DNA from: Nitrospirota bacterium
GTDB lineage: Bacteria > Nitrospirota > Thermodesulfovibrionia > Thermodesulfovibrionales > UBA1546
Assembly (NCBI GenBank): GCA_004298625.1
Contig: SCSY01000217.1
Coordinates: forward strand, 1-6,430
Reading direction: 5' to 3'
DNA length: 6,430 nucleotides
The notes under the pieces are model-generated. The model ran no database searches. It saw only the letters and a program-made list of their open reading frames with translations, and was not told where the DNA came from. The translations under genes were made by a program, and so were the position numbers. Of the stretch, positions 1 through 4,856 are shown in pieces. Numbering within the stretch: position 1 is the stretch's first letter; the number at the start of each line of letters is the position of its first letter.

Positions 1-4
1 TCAT
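1..4 (-). CDS. Start of an unidentified gene running off the left edge
   Basis: Only the ATG (complement of 2-4) and the first base of codon 2 lie in the window, so the product cannot be named. The call rests on a perfect AAGGAG seven bases upstream of the ATG and on a strong promoter farther upstream on the same strand. An alternative frame is also open across the edge: a TTG at about 74, with GGAG seven bases upstream, starts a peptide beginning KKSKDEGNF that runs through position 1 without a stop. The ATG is preferred because its ribosome-binding site is better. If the TTG frame is real, the two genes overlap. Confidence 0.6.
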
Positions 5-11
5 AATGGTT

Positions 12-17
12 CTCCTT
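12..17 (-). promoter_or_regulatory. Shine-Dalgarno AAGGAG for the left-edge gene
   Basis: The complement of 12-17 reads AAGGAG, followed by seven bases and an ATG. This is near-ideal spacing and is the main reason to place a start codon at position 4. Confidence 0.65.
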
Positions 18-171
18 TTTGTTTCCAGAAATTGAATTCAAAAAATTACCTTCATCTTTGGACTTCTTCAAGGCGGAACTCCAGACAGAATACACGGGTC
101 TTTATTTGAATGGCTCAAAATAAGCCCTTTGCGAGTTACATCTAATTTTTGAAAATCTTTTAAGGGAGTAA

Positions 172-197
172 GACTGACTGACTGACTGACTGACTGA
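172..197. repeat. Tetranucleotide tandem repeat, GACT x 6.5
   Basis: Six perfect GACT units start at 172 and end at 195, followed by a partial GA; the minus strand reads AGTC. The tract lies in the presumed leader of the left-edge gene, about 170 bases before its start codon, so a change in unit number would alter leader length or folding but not a reading frame. Perfect tetranucleotide tracts are prone to slipped-strand length change. Confidence 0.95.
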
Positions 198-295
198 GCA
201 ATATTAAGGCCGGATTAATTAAGGCAGAAAAAAAGATAAGCCGCAAGGTCGCATATTTTCCCAAGAATTCTACCCCTCCCAGAAAAAGATGCTGT

Positions 296-325
296 TTTAT
301 AGCATTCGGGAAATCTTTGTGTCAA
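296..325 (-). promoter_or_regulatory. Sigma-70-type promoter, TTGACA-N18-TATAAA
   Basis: On the minus strand, 325-320 reads TTGACA (perfect -35) and 301-296 reads TATAAA (5 of 6 to the -10 consensus), separated by 18 bases. This is the best promoter match I found in the window. It lies just past the PilZ stop and points left, so it most likely starts a new transcription unit for the gene at the left edge, with a start point near 289. It could instead drive a small RNA, since the transcript meets a T-rich run near 231, but no solid hairpin precedes that run. Confidence 0.65.
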
Positions 326-360
326 GGGAAATCTGAGTCAATCGGCAATCCCTTCAAAAC

Positions 361-654
361 CTATCCCTCTATATATTGTTTTATCTTTGCCGTATCCTCT
401 GCGGAAAGATCAACAAACTGGATTCCGATTCCGACACTCGGCTGTGCATGCTGAACCCGCGCCATTGCCTTAACAGGCACATCATTAATTTTAAAACTTA
501 TCTCAAATATTGCGCCGGTTATAAAATTGGCCTGCGTGTAAATATACATGCCTTCCATGCCTATGTCCAGAGCCTCTGCCTTTATAATGCCGTTAATTAT
601 CACATCCTTCTGCACCAAGGCCCTCTTGGCCCTTCGGTCCTTCTCATTGTTCAC
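361..654 (-). CDS. Small PilZ-domain protein (predicted c-di-GMP receptor)
   Basis: This 97-aa protein is about the size of a single PilZ domain, a beta-barrel that binds cyclic di-GMP and acts in the cytoplasm on partner proteins. The N-terminal RxxxR motif is present as R7-R11 (RRAKR), and the second motif appears as DIGMEG (30-35). This is DxGxxG where the family consensus is (D/N)xSxxG, so Ser is replaced by Gly. The C-terminal GIGIQFVDL (75-83) is typical of the fold's last strand. The start is GTG at 652-654, sharing GTGA with the accC stop; a GAGGTG lies a few bases upstream inside accC. The 4-bp overlap predicts translational coupling to accC. c-di-GMP binding is likely but not certain given the Ser-to-Gly change. 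The protein has no output domain of its own, so its target is unknown. Confidence 0.85.
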   Translation of the reverse strand: MNNEKDRRAKRALVQKDVIINGIIKAEALDIGMEGMYIYTQANFITGAIFEISFKINDVPVKAMARVQHAQPSVGIGIQFVDLSAEDTAKIKQYIEG

Positions 655-2033
655 TGCTTCACCTCATTGCGGGTCGCTCCCGACTGCCCGGACCCGTTTA
701 ATTTCTCAACAAATCCCGTATTGAACTCGCCTTTCACAAAGTCAGGATGCGCAATAACCTTTTTGTGAAATGGGATTGTAGTCTTTATGCCCTCGATAAT
801 AAACTCATCAAGCGCCCGCTTCATTCGCGAGATTGCCTCTTCCCTGTTTTTCCCGTGCACAATAACCTTTGCTATCAATGAGTCATAATATGACGGAACC
901 GTCCATCCGCCGTAAACAGCGGTGTCAACCCTTACGCCAGGGCCGCCGGGGAGGGATAAAAAGGTAATCTTGCCGGGAGACGGTATAAAACGCTCCGGGT
1001 CTTCCGCATTGATCCTGCATTCTATCGAATGGCCGGATATCTTTATCTGGTGCTGCTTGAGTTCTATCGGAAATCCGGCGGCAAGTTTTATCTGCTCTTT
1101 TATCAGGTCTATGCCGCTCACCATCTCTGTAACGGGATGTTCAACCTGCACCCTCGTATTTATCTCCATAAAATATATATTCCCAGCCGTGTCCACAATA
1201 AATTCTATGGTTCCGATATTTTTATACTTAATAGCCCTTGCCGCCCTTACTGCAAGTTCGCCGATTTTCTTTCTGAATTTATCCGTTGAGACGGGAGACG
1301 GGGATTCCTCTATCAGCTTCTGATGCCTCCTCTGAATTGAGCAGTCCCTCTCTCCGATGTGTATGATATCGGCCTTGCTGTCAGCCGCTATCTGGACTTC
1401 AATATGCCTCATCTCGGGTATGTATTGTTCTACGTAGAGCTCGCCGTTTCCAAATGCTGCAAAGGCCTCGCGCTGCGCCATATGAAATGCATGTTCGAGT
1501 TCGCTCTCTTCCCTGACAATCCTCATCCCCTTGCCGCCGCCGCCGGCAGACGCCTTCATGATAACAGGGAATCCGATCTTCTTTGCCACCTTCATTGCAA
1601 GTTCTTCCGAGCTGACAGGGCCGTCGCTCCCCGGAACAACAGGGATGCCGCGCCTTTTCATAATCTGCCTTGCCTTGGCCTTGTCTCCGCCGACCCTGAT
1701 ATTTTCCGGCGTTGGGCCGATAAACGTTATGCCTGATGTTGAGCAGGCCTCTGCAAAATGAGGATTTTCCGAAAGAAAGCCATATCCCGGATGCACGGCC
1801 TCTGAATCCGTTATTTCGGCTGCGCTTAAAATACCCGGTATATTCAAATAACTCTGGGCGGAATTTGCAGGGCCTATACAGACCGCCTCATCTGCAAACC
1901 TGACATGCAGGGCCTCTTTCTCTATGTCCGAGTATACGGCCACTGTTTTTATGCCGAGTTCCTTGCAGGCGCGTATAATCCTCACCGCAATCTCGCCGCG
2001 ATTCGCTATCAATATTTTTTTAAATAATTCCAT
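651..2033 (-). CDS. accC: Biotin carboxylase subunit of acetyl-CoA carboxylase
   Basis: AccC carboxylates the biotin on AccB using ATP and bicarbonate, the first half-reaction of malonyl-CoA formation. The 460-aa length is slightly above the usual 445-450. In order it shows the N-terminal domain (KKILIANRGEIA, 5-16), the ATP-grasp glycine loop GGGGKGM (164-170), RRHQK with Lys239, GTIEF with Glu277, the catalytic stretch EINTRVQVEH with Glu290 and Arg294, and a C-terminal biotin carboxylase domain (GHSIECRINAEDP, about 334-346). All expected active-site residues are visible. The start is ATG, 34 bases after the accB stop. There is no strong Shine-Dalgarno; the bases before the ATG are four A-rich 7-mers. 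The gene overlaps the PilZ gene by 4 bp. A pyruvate or propionyl carboxylase subunit is possible in principle, but the adjacent accB argues for ACC. Confidence 0.97.
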   Translation of the reverse strand: MELFKKILIANRGEIAVRIIRACKELGIKTVAVYSDIEKEALHVRFADEAVCIGPANSAQSYLNIPGILSAAEITDSEAVHPGYGFLSENPHFAEACSTSGITFIGPTPENIRVGGDKAKARQIMKRRGIPVVPGSDGPVSSEELAMKVAKKIGFPVIMKASAGGGGKGMRIVREESELEHAFHMAQREAFAAFGNGELYVEQYIPEMRHIEVQIAADSKADIIHIGERDCSIQRRHQKLIEESPSPVSTDKFRKKIGELAVRAARAIKYKNIGTIEFIVDTAGNIYFMEINTRVQVEHPVTEMVSGIDLIKEQIKLAAGFPIELKQHQIKISGHSIECRINAEDPERFIPSPGKITFLSLPGGPGVRVDTAVYGGWTVPSYYDSLIAKVIVHGKNREEAISRMKRALDEFIIEGIKTTIPFHKKVIAHPDFVKGEFNTGFVEKLNGSGQSGATRNEVKQ

Positions 2034-2061
2034 AACTTTTCACTCTTCACTTTTAACTTTT
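2034..2061 (-). repeat. Four tandem 7-mers (AARAGTK) abutting the accC start
   Basis: On the minus strand the bases directly before the accC ATG are AAAAGTT, AAAAGTG, AAGAGTG, AAAAGTT: four contiguous 7-mers filling 28 of the 34 bases between accB and accC. They occupy the place where the ribosome-binding site should be and offer only a weak GAAGAG. The array may serve as an A-rich ribosome landing site, or may be a passive repeat insertion. Confidence 0.85.
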
Positions 2062-2067
2062 ATTTTT

Positions 2068-2496
2068 TTACACCGGTTCTATCAGAAAAAGAGGTTCACC
2101 ATATTCTACGGATTGCCCATTTTCAACGAGCGTCCTGACAACCACGCCCTCTGCCTCGCACTCTATTTCATTCATAAGTTTCATGGCCTCAATGATGCAC
2201 ACCACCTGCCCTTTTTTCACCCTTGAGCCGACCTGGACAAACGGCTCAGCCTCGGGAGACGAGGCCCTGTAGAAGGTGCCGACTATCGGAGAAGTCACGG
2301 TAATAAGCCTTTGCGTATCATCCAATGCCTCTTGCGCAAGTTTCTCCGGAGCTGCTGCCGATTTTGATATTTCTATAGAAGACAGCAGTTTTTCCCTTTT
2401 TATCTTAACCTTGCTGCCGTCCTTTTCTATCTGGATCTCTGTAATATCCGTTTCCTTAAGCAGTTCTATTAACCCTTTTAAATCGTCAAGTTCCAT
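2068..2496 (-). CDS. accB: Biotin carboxyl carrier protein of acetyl-CoA carboxylase
   Basis: BCCP carries the biotin that AccC carboxylates and the carboxyltransferase then discharges onto acetyl-CoA. The 142-aa protein has an N-terminal helical segment (MELDDLKGLIELL), a charged and Ala-rich linker (about 35-62) and a C-terminal biotinyl domain from about 65. The biotinylation motif EAMKLMNE is at 103-110, with Lys106 as the biotin site; SPIVGTFYRASSPEAEPF (69-86), with the protruding thumb typical of ACC carriers, is also clear. The frame extends six codons farther to a TTG at 2514, but GGGAGG at 2502-2507 lies inside that extension, five bases from the ATG at 2494-2496, so the ATG is the start. 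Size and domain order match AccB of dissociated bacterial ACC. Confidence 0.96.
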   Translation of the reverse strand: MELDDLKGLIELLKETDITEIQIEKDGSKVKIKREKLLSSIEISKSAAAPEKLAQEALDDTQRLITVTSPIVGTFYRASSPEAEPFVQVGSRVKKGQVVCIIEAMKLMNEIECEAEGVVVRTLVENGQSVEYGEPLFLIEPV

Positions 2497-2501
2497 ATTA
2501 C

Positions 2502-2507
2502 CCTCCC
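2502..2507 (-). promoter_or_regulatory. Shine-Dalgarno GGGAGG fixing the accB start
   Basis: The complement of 2502-2507 reads GGGAGG, five bases before ATG at 2496. It rules out the upstream in-frame TTG (2512-2514) as the likely start, because that choice would put the ribosome-binding site inside the coding region. Confidence 0.85.
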
Positions 2508-2526
2508 GTTTCAATATCAGTCTCTT

Positions 2527-2581
2527 TCAGTGTCGGTGATTAGTGTCTGTGTCAGTAACCGGCGCTGATAACCGGCACTGA
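2527..2581. repeat. Inverted plus tandem repeat in the efp-accB spacer
   Basis: On the plus strand a left arm TCAGTGTCGGTGATTA (2527-2542) is an imperfect inverted copy of two adjacent 13-base right arms, TAACCGGCGCTGA (2556-2568) and TAACCGGCACTGA (2569-2581). The right arms differ at one base. The left arm can pair with only one right arm at a time, so the efp-accB mRNA could form either of two alternative hairpins. The element nearly fills the 87-base spacer and stops three bases before the efp stop codon. It resembles the element upstream of aroQ in word content and in 13-base spacing. Confidence 0.85.
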
Positions 2582-2583
2582 TA

Positions 2584-3147
2584 CTATTTTACCCTCTCTA
2601 TATATTCTGAGGTCCTTGTATCTACCTTTATTATATCTCCCTCGTTTAAATGAAAGGGAACCCTGACTACCGCCCCTGTTTCCAGTGTTGCAGGCTTTCC
2701 GCCTCCTGAAGCCGTATCTCCCTTGAAACCTGCAGGGTCTGTCTTTACAATCTTAAGTTCAGCAAATGTCGGGATCTCCAGGCTGATGGGCATACCCTTA
2801 TGATATAGGATTTTAACCATCATATTTTCTTTCAAGAACTTTTTGGCATCACCGAGAAGTTCTTTCGTTAGCGGGATCTGCTCATAAGTCTCGGAATCCA
2901 TAAAATAATACAGCTCGTCCTGAGCATACAGGTATTGCATAGTCTTATCTTCAAGCCCCGGGGTCTCCAATTTTTCCCCGGATCTGAAGGTCTCTTCAAG
3001 GACAGCGCCTGTCTTAATATTTCTCATCTTGGTCCTGACGATAGCCCCGCCCCTACCCATCTTTACATGCTGGAAGTCCACTATCTCACAGGGTTCTCCC
3101 TTAAATTCTACTTTAAGCCCTTTCCTAAAATCACTTGTAGAAATCAA
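2584..3147 (-). CDS. efp: Translation elongation factor P, Arg32 type
   Basis: EF-P binds the ribosome between P and E sites and relieves stalling at consecutive prolines. The 187-aa protein has the usual three-domain layout: N-terminal KOW-like domain (1-62), OB domain (about 67-127) and C-terminal OB domain (about 130-185). The family signature lies at 151-170 (KPATLETG, then VPFHLNEG), followed by DTRTSEYIERV. The tip of the modification loop reads VKMGRGGA, placing Arg at position 32, where many bacteria have Lys (as in E. coli EF-P). Arg at this position is the residue rhamnosylated by EarP in Pseudomonas, but no earP-like gene is visible here. The start is TTG (3145-3147), with GGAGG six bases upstream at 3154-3158; no nearby ATG fits. 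The gene follows the M24 peptidase by 18 bases. Confidence 0.97.
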   Translation of the reverse strand: MISTSDFRKGLKVEFKGEPCEIVDFQHVKMGRGGAIVRTKMRNIKTGAVLEETFRSGEKLETPGLEDKTMQYLYAQDELYYFMDSETYEQIPLTKELLGDAKKFLKENMMVKILYHKGMPISLEIPTFAELKIVKTDPAGFKGDTASGGGKPATLETGAVVRVPFHLNEGDIIKVDTRTSEYIERVK

Positions 3148-3153
3148 TTATAA

Positions 3154-3158
3154 CCTCC
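3154..3158 (-). promoter_or_regulatory. Shine-Dalgarno GGAGG selecting a TTG start for efp
   Basis: The complement of 3154-3158 reads GGAGG, six bases before TTG at 3147-3145. The N-terminus this gives (MISTSDFRKGLKV) aligns well with EF-P proteins, supporting the non-ATG start. Confidence 0.85.
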
Positions 3159-3165
3159 GTAATCA

Positions 3166-4221
3166 TTAAACTATCTCTAACCCTTTGGATAATGTAGTCA
3201 GGGTCTCTGCTCCTTTTGACTTCACTGCCACCATATCCTCTATCCTCACCCCGCCTAATCCGGGCACGTAAATTCCGGGTTCGATTGTAAAAACCATATC
3301 CTTTTTAATAACCTCTCTGCTCTTCGATGTTATATGAGGCAATTCATGCACCTGAAGCCCCACCCCGTGCCCTGTGCCGTGCCCGAAGAACTCTCCGTAT
3401 CCTGCCTTTTTTATAACATGTCTTGCAGAATTGTCAATCTTTTTACTTTCCACGCCGGGTGAAACAGCAGAGACAGCCTTCCTGTTCGCCTTTAATACTA
3501 TATTATAAATCTCCATTTTTTTACTCATATCCTTACCTCTGACGAGCAAGGTCCTTGTCATATCGGAAAAATATCCTCCGGCCTCTCCCCCCCAGTCTAT
3601 AACAACAAGGTCTCCGGCTTCAATTTTTTTTTCTGTTGCCTTTGCATGAGGCATTGACGAATTCCTGCCGGAAGTTACTATTATATCAAAAGGGATGCGC
3701 GCGCATCCTCTTTTTTTAAGCCTTTCCGCAAGCATGACTGCAACCCTGCTTTCCCTTATCCCCTTTTTAATATGCGGTCTCACCTCAAGAAATGCGGTCT
3801 CTGCGCGCCTCACAGCCTCTTTTATCAGACTCATTTCTTCGGAGTCTTTTATTGCTCGCGCCTTTTCCACAACATTTTTAAGCGGCTTAAGGACCAAATC
3901 TTTCCTGGAAAGCCTCTTAAAAAAATCATAAGGCACTGATGCTTCAAAACCAAGTTTTTTTATCCCGAGTTTTTTAGACAGCGCCGCTATTGTCTTTACC
4001 CTCTCTCTCTTTTCAATAAAAATATCCCATCCACTCACTTCCCTGTCGAATTGTTCCTTATACCTGAAATCCGTTGCAAAGATATTCTTTGTTTTTGTTA
4101 TCAGCAAAAAACCCGAAGAGCCGGTGAATCCGGTGAGATACCTGATATTATTCATATCACTCACCAAAAATCCGTCAATTCCCGTAAAAAATTTTCTTAT
4201 TGAAAAAAGTCGGAAGTTCAT
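3166..4221 (-). CDS. pepP: Xaa-Pro aminopeptidase (M24 metallopeptidase family)
   Basis: This cytoplasmic enzyme removes N-terminal residues preceding proline. The 351-aa protein has an N-terminal creatinase-like domain (about 10-120, with NNIRYLTGFTGSSGFLL at 24-40) and a C-terminal pita-bread catalytic domain (about 128-345). All five metal ligands are visible: Asp209 (VIDWGG), Asp220 (FSDMTRT), His285 (GHGTGHGVG), Glu314 (FTIEPGIYV) and Glu328 (GVRIEDM). The accessory His192 (MPHA) and His293 (QVHELPH) are also present. The ATG lies 9 bases after the aroQ stop, without a strong Shine-Dalgarno, so it is probably translated by coupling. Placement between aroQ and efp is the conserved context of the YqhT-type peptidase of Bacillus. 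The symbol is generic: prolidase (PepQ) activity cannot be excluded from sequence alone. Confidence 0.93.
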   Translation of the reverse strand: MNFRLFSIRKFFTGIDGFLVSDMNNIRYLTGFTGSSGFLLITKTKNIFATDFRYKEQFDREVSGWDIFIEKRERVKTIAALSKKLGIKKLGFEASVPYDFFKRLSRKDLVLKPLKNVVEKARAIKDSEEMSLIKEAVRRAETAFLEVRPHIKKGIRESRVAVMLAERLKKRGCARIPFDIIVTSGRNSSMPHAKATEKKIEAGDLVVIDWGGEAGGYFSDMTRTLLVRGKDMSKKMEIYNIVLKANRKAVSAVSPGVESKKIDNSARHVIKKAGYGEFFGHGTGHGVGLQVHELPHITSKSREVIKKDMVFTIEPGIYVPGLGGVRIEDMVAVKSKGAETLTTLSKGLEIV

Positions 4222-4230
4222 CGGCTTTAA

Positions 4231-4659
4231 CTATCTCGAACGGATATTCTTCGCAGCTCTTAAGGCAAGGAGATAACTGTCGGCTCCAAAACCGCTTATC
4301 TGTCCTGTAGCAACCTCTGCAATGTAGGACTTCCTTCGGAATTCCTCTCTTTTATGGATATTTGAAATATGCACCTCGATAACCGGCTTGCCCGTCGCTG
4401 ATATGGCGTCTCGTATTGCGATGCTTGTATGGGTGTAGGCGGCAGGATTTATTATAAGCGCATCATAATCCATCTCCTGAATTTTGCCTATTATCCCGGC
4501 CTCGCTGTTTGACTGCATTATAGAGAGCTTTATTTTAAGCTCGGATGCCAGGGCCGTCATTTTTTTATTAACCTCATTAAGAGAAAACGTTCCGTAAATC
4601 TCCGGCTCTCTCTTGCCGAGCATATTCAGATTGGGCCCGTGTATTACCAAGACCTTCAA
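4231..4659 (-). CDS. aroQ: 3-dehydroquinate dehydratase, type II
   Basis: AroQ converts 3-dehydroquinate to 3-dehydroshikimate in the shikimate pathway. The 142-aa length fits the type II family. The N-terminus KVLVIHGPNLNMLGKREP is diagnostic, followed by IYG with the catalytic Tyr22; Arg17 is the flexible-loop arginine. Asn71 (NPAAYTHTS) and His97 (EVHISN) supply substrate-binding and catalytic residues, and the C-terminal GFGADSYLLAL is typical. The frame is open to a TTG at 4671, but GGAGG at 4665-4669 lies inside that extension. The TTG at 4657-4659, five bases downstream, gives the canonical MKVLVIHGPN start and is preferred. It is the first gene of the operon, with a candidate promoter at 4736-4765. 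Confidence 0.96.
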   Translation of the reverse strand: MKVLVIHGPNLNMLGKREPEIYGTFSLNEVNKKMTALASELKIKLSIMQSNSEAGIIGKIQEMDYDALIINPAAYTHTSIAIRDAISATGKPVIEVHISNIHKREEFRRKSYIAEVATGQISGFGADSYLLALRAAKNIRSR

Positions 4660-4664
4660 AAAAA

Positions 4665-4669
4665 CCTCC
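4665..4669 (-). promoter_or_regulatory. Shine-Dalgarno GGAGG selecting an internal TTG for aroQ
   Basis: The complement of 4665-4669 is GGAGG, followed by five T and then the TTG at 4659-4657. It shortens aroQ by four codons relative to the longest frame and matches the family's N-terminus. Confidence 0.8.
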
Positions 4670-4675
4670 AATTAA

Positions 4676-4733
4676 AGTGTCAGTTCTAAGTGCCAGTGTC
4701 AATTGACTGATCACTGACACAAAACACTGACAC
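4676..4733. repeat. AGTGTCAGT / CACTGACAC inverted and tandem repeat
   Basis: Plus-strand AGTGTCAGT (4676-4684) and CAGTGTCA (4694-4701) face two direct copies of CACTGACAC (4712-4720 and 4725-4733) spaced 13 bases apart. The first arm is the reverse complement of ACTGACAC in both right copies, so either hairpin could form in the aroQ leader. A perfect palindrome GTCAATTGAC (4697-4706) lies in the centre. The design, one left arm and two right arms 13 bases apart, is the same as in the efp-accB spacer. Confidence 0.85.
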
Positions 4734-4787
4734 ACATTTTAGCAGTTCTATCTGCCTAAACTCAACTGCCTCTTTTTTGAAATACAT
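4686..4787 (-). CDS. Possible 33-aa small ORF in the aroQ leader
   Basis: An ATG at 4785-4787 follows AAGGAG (4791-4796) with three bases between, a good though slightly close ribosome-binding site. It opens a 33-codon frame ending at TAG 4686-4688, upstream of and co-directional with aroQ. The first 17 residues (MYFKKEAVEFRQIELLK) look like ordinary amphipathic helical protein. The rest is translation of the AGTGTC/CACTGA repeat and is low in credibility. It could be a leader peptide, a small protein, or the N-terminal stub of a gene truncated by the repeat. It conflicts with the candidate aroQ promoter inside it: if that promoter is the main one, the ORF needs another upstream. I do not recognise a family. 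Confidence 0.35.
   Translation of the reverse strand: MYFKKEAVEFRQIELLKCVSVFCVSDQSIDTGT
4736..4765 (-). promoter_or_regulatory. Candidate promoter of the aroQ operon with overlapping inverted repeat
   Basis: On the minus strand, TTGAGT (4765-4760), an 18-base spacer and TAAAAT (4741-4736) match sigma-70 at 4 of 6 and 5 of 6. A start near 4729 would give a leader of about 70 nt containing the AGTGTC/CACTGA element. An inverted repeat, TTTAGCAG (4738-4745) against CTGCCTAAA (4752-4760) with one extra base, covers the spacer and -10 and could be an operator. The match lies within the small ORF, so it could also be chance. Confidence 0.4.
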
Positions 4788-4806
4788 TATCTCCTTCAAG
4801 TATCCA

Positions 4807-4836
4807 TTGCGCTGATGCCGTCTTTTTAGGTAAAAT
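4807..4836 (+). promoter_or_regulatory. Weak candidate promoter for the lipoprotein gene
   Basis: TAAAAT (4831-4836) is a fair -10 and lies 18 bases after TTGCGC (4807-4812), a poor -35. Transcription would begin near 4843, almost at the GAGG (4845-4848) that serves the ATG at 4857, leaving a very short leader. Another weak -35, TTGAAA, lies at about 4777-4782. One of these may be used, but the sequence does not decide. Confidence 0.3.
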
Positions 4837-4856
4837 ATCAAAATGAGGCAAGATAG

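Larger units (their letters stand above)
5..360 (-). other. 356-base gap holding a long leader, no clear complete gene
   Basis: Between the PilZ stop and the left-edge start there is no convincing complete gene on either strand. Reading the minus strand, the stretch holds a sigma-70-like promoter (296-325), a T-rich tract at about 225-237, a GACT-type tetranucleotide array (172-197), a small GGCT/AGCC hairpin at about 112-127 and the Shine-Dalgarno at 12-17. If the promoter drives the left-edge gene, its untranslated leader is about 285 nt, long enough for regulatory RNA structure. I do not recognise a known riboswitch class. No intrinsic terminator with a solid stem and T-run was found after the PilZ gene. 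Confidence 0.5.

Noticed and set aside
30..155. A plus-strand open stretch (ITFIFGLLQGGTPDRIHG...) that looks mildly protein-like
   Set aside because: It has no start codon after the upstream TGA, is about 37 codons long, and runs opposite to the presumed leader; no family was recognised. A C-terminal gene remnant cannot be excluded.
215..290. Known riboswitch (c-di-GMP class) in the leader next to the PilZ gene
   Set aside because: I could not find the conserved GEMM core or any other riboswitch core that I know; the leader belongs to the next gene, not to the PilZ gene.
326..360. Possible terminator after the PilZ gene (AAGGGA ... TCCCTT)
   Set aside because: The stem is only six pairs with a loop over 20 bases and no T-run; one arm overlaps the -35 of the next promoter.
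922..1761. Several plus-strand open frames of 76-133 codons opposite accC
   Set aside because: They are shadows of accC codon structure, with no ribosome-binding sites and no recognisable domains.
2497..2514. Longer accB starting at TTG 2514
   Set aside because: The GGGAGG for the ATG at 2496 lies inside this extension.
4660..4671. Longer aroQ starting at TTG 4671
   Set aside because: The extension contains the GGAGG ribosome-binding site, and the shorter form gives the family's normal N-terminus.
2527..4733. The two spacer repeats as a CRISPR array
   Set aside because: There are only two short tandem copies per site, no unique spacers of regular length and no cas genes.
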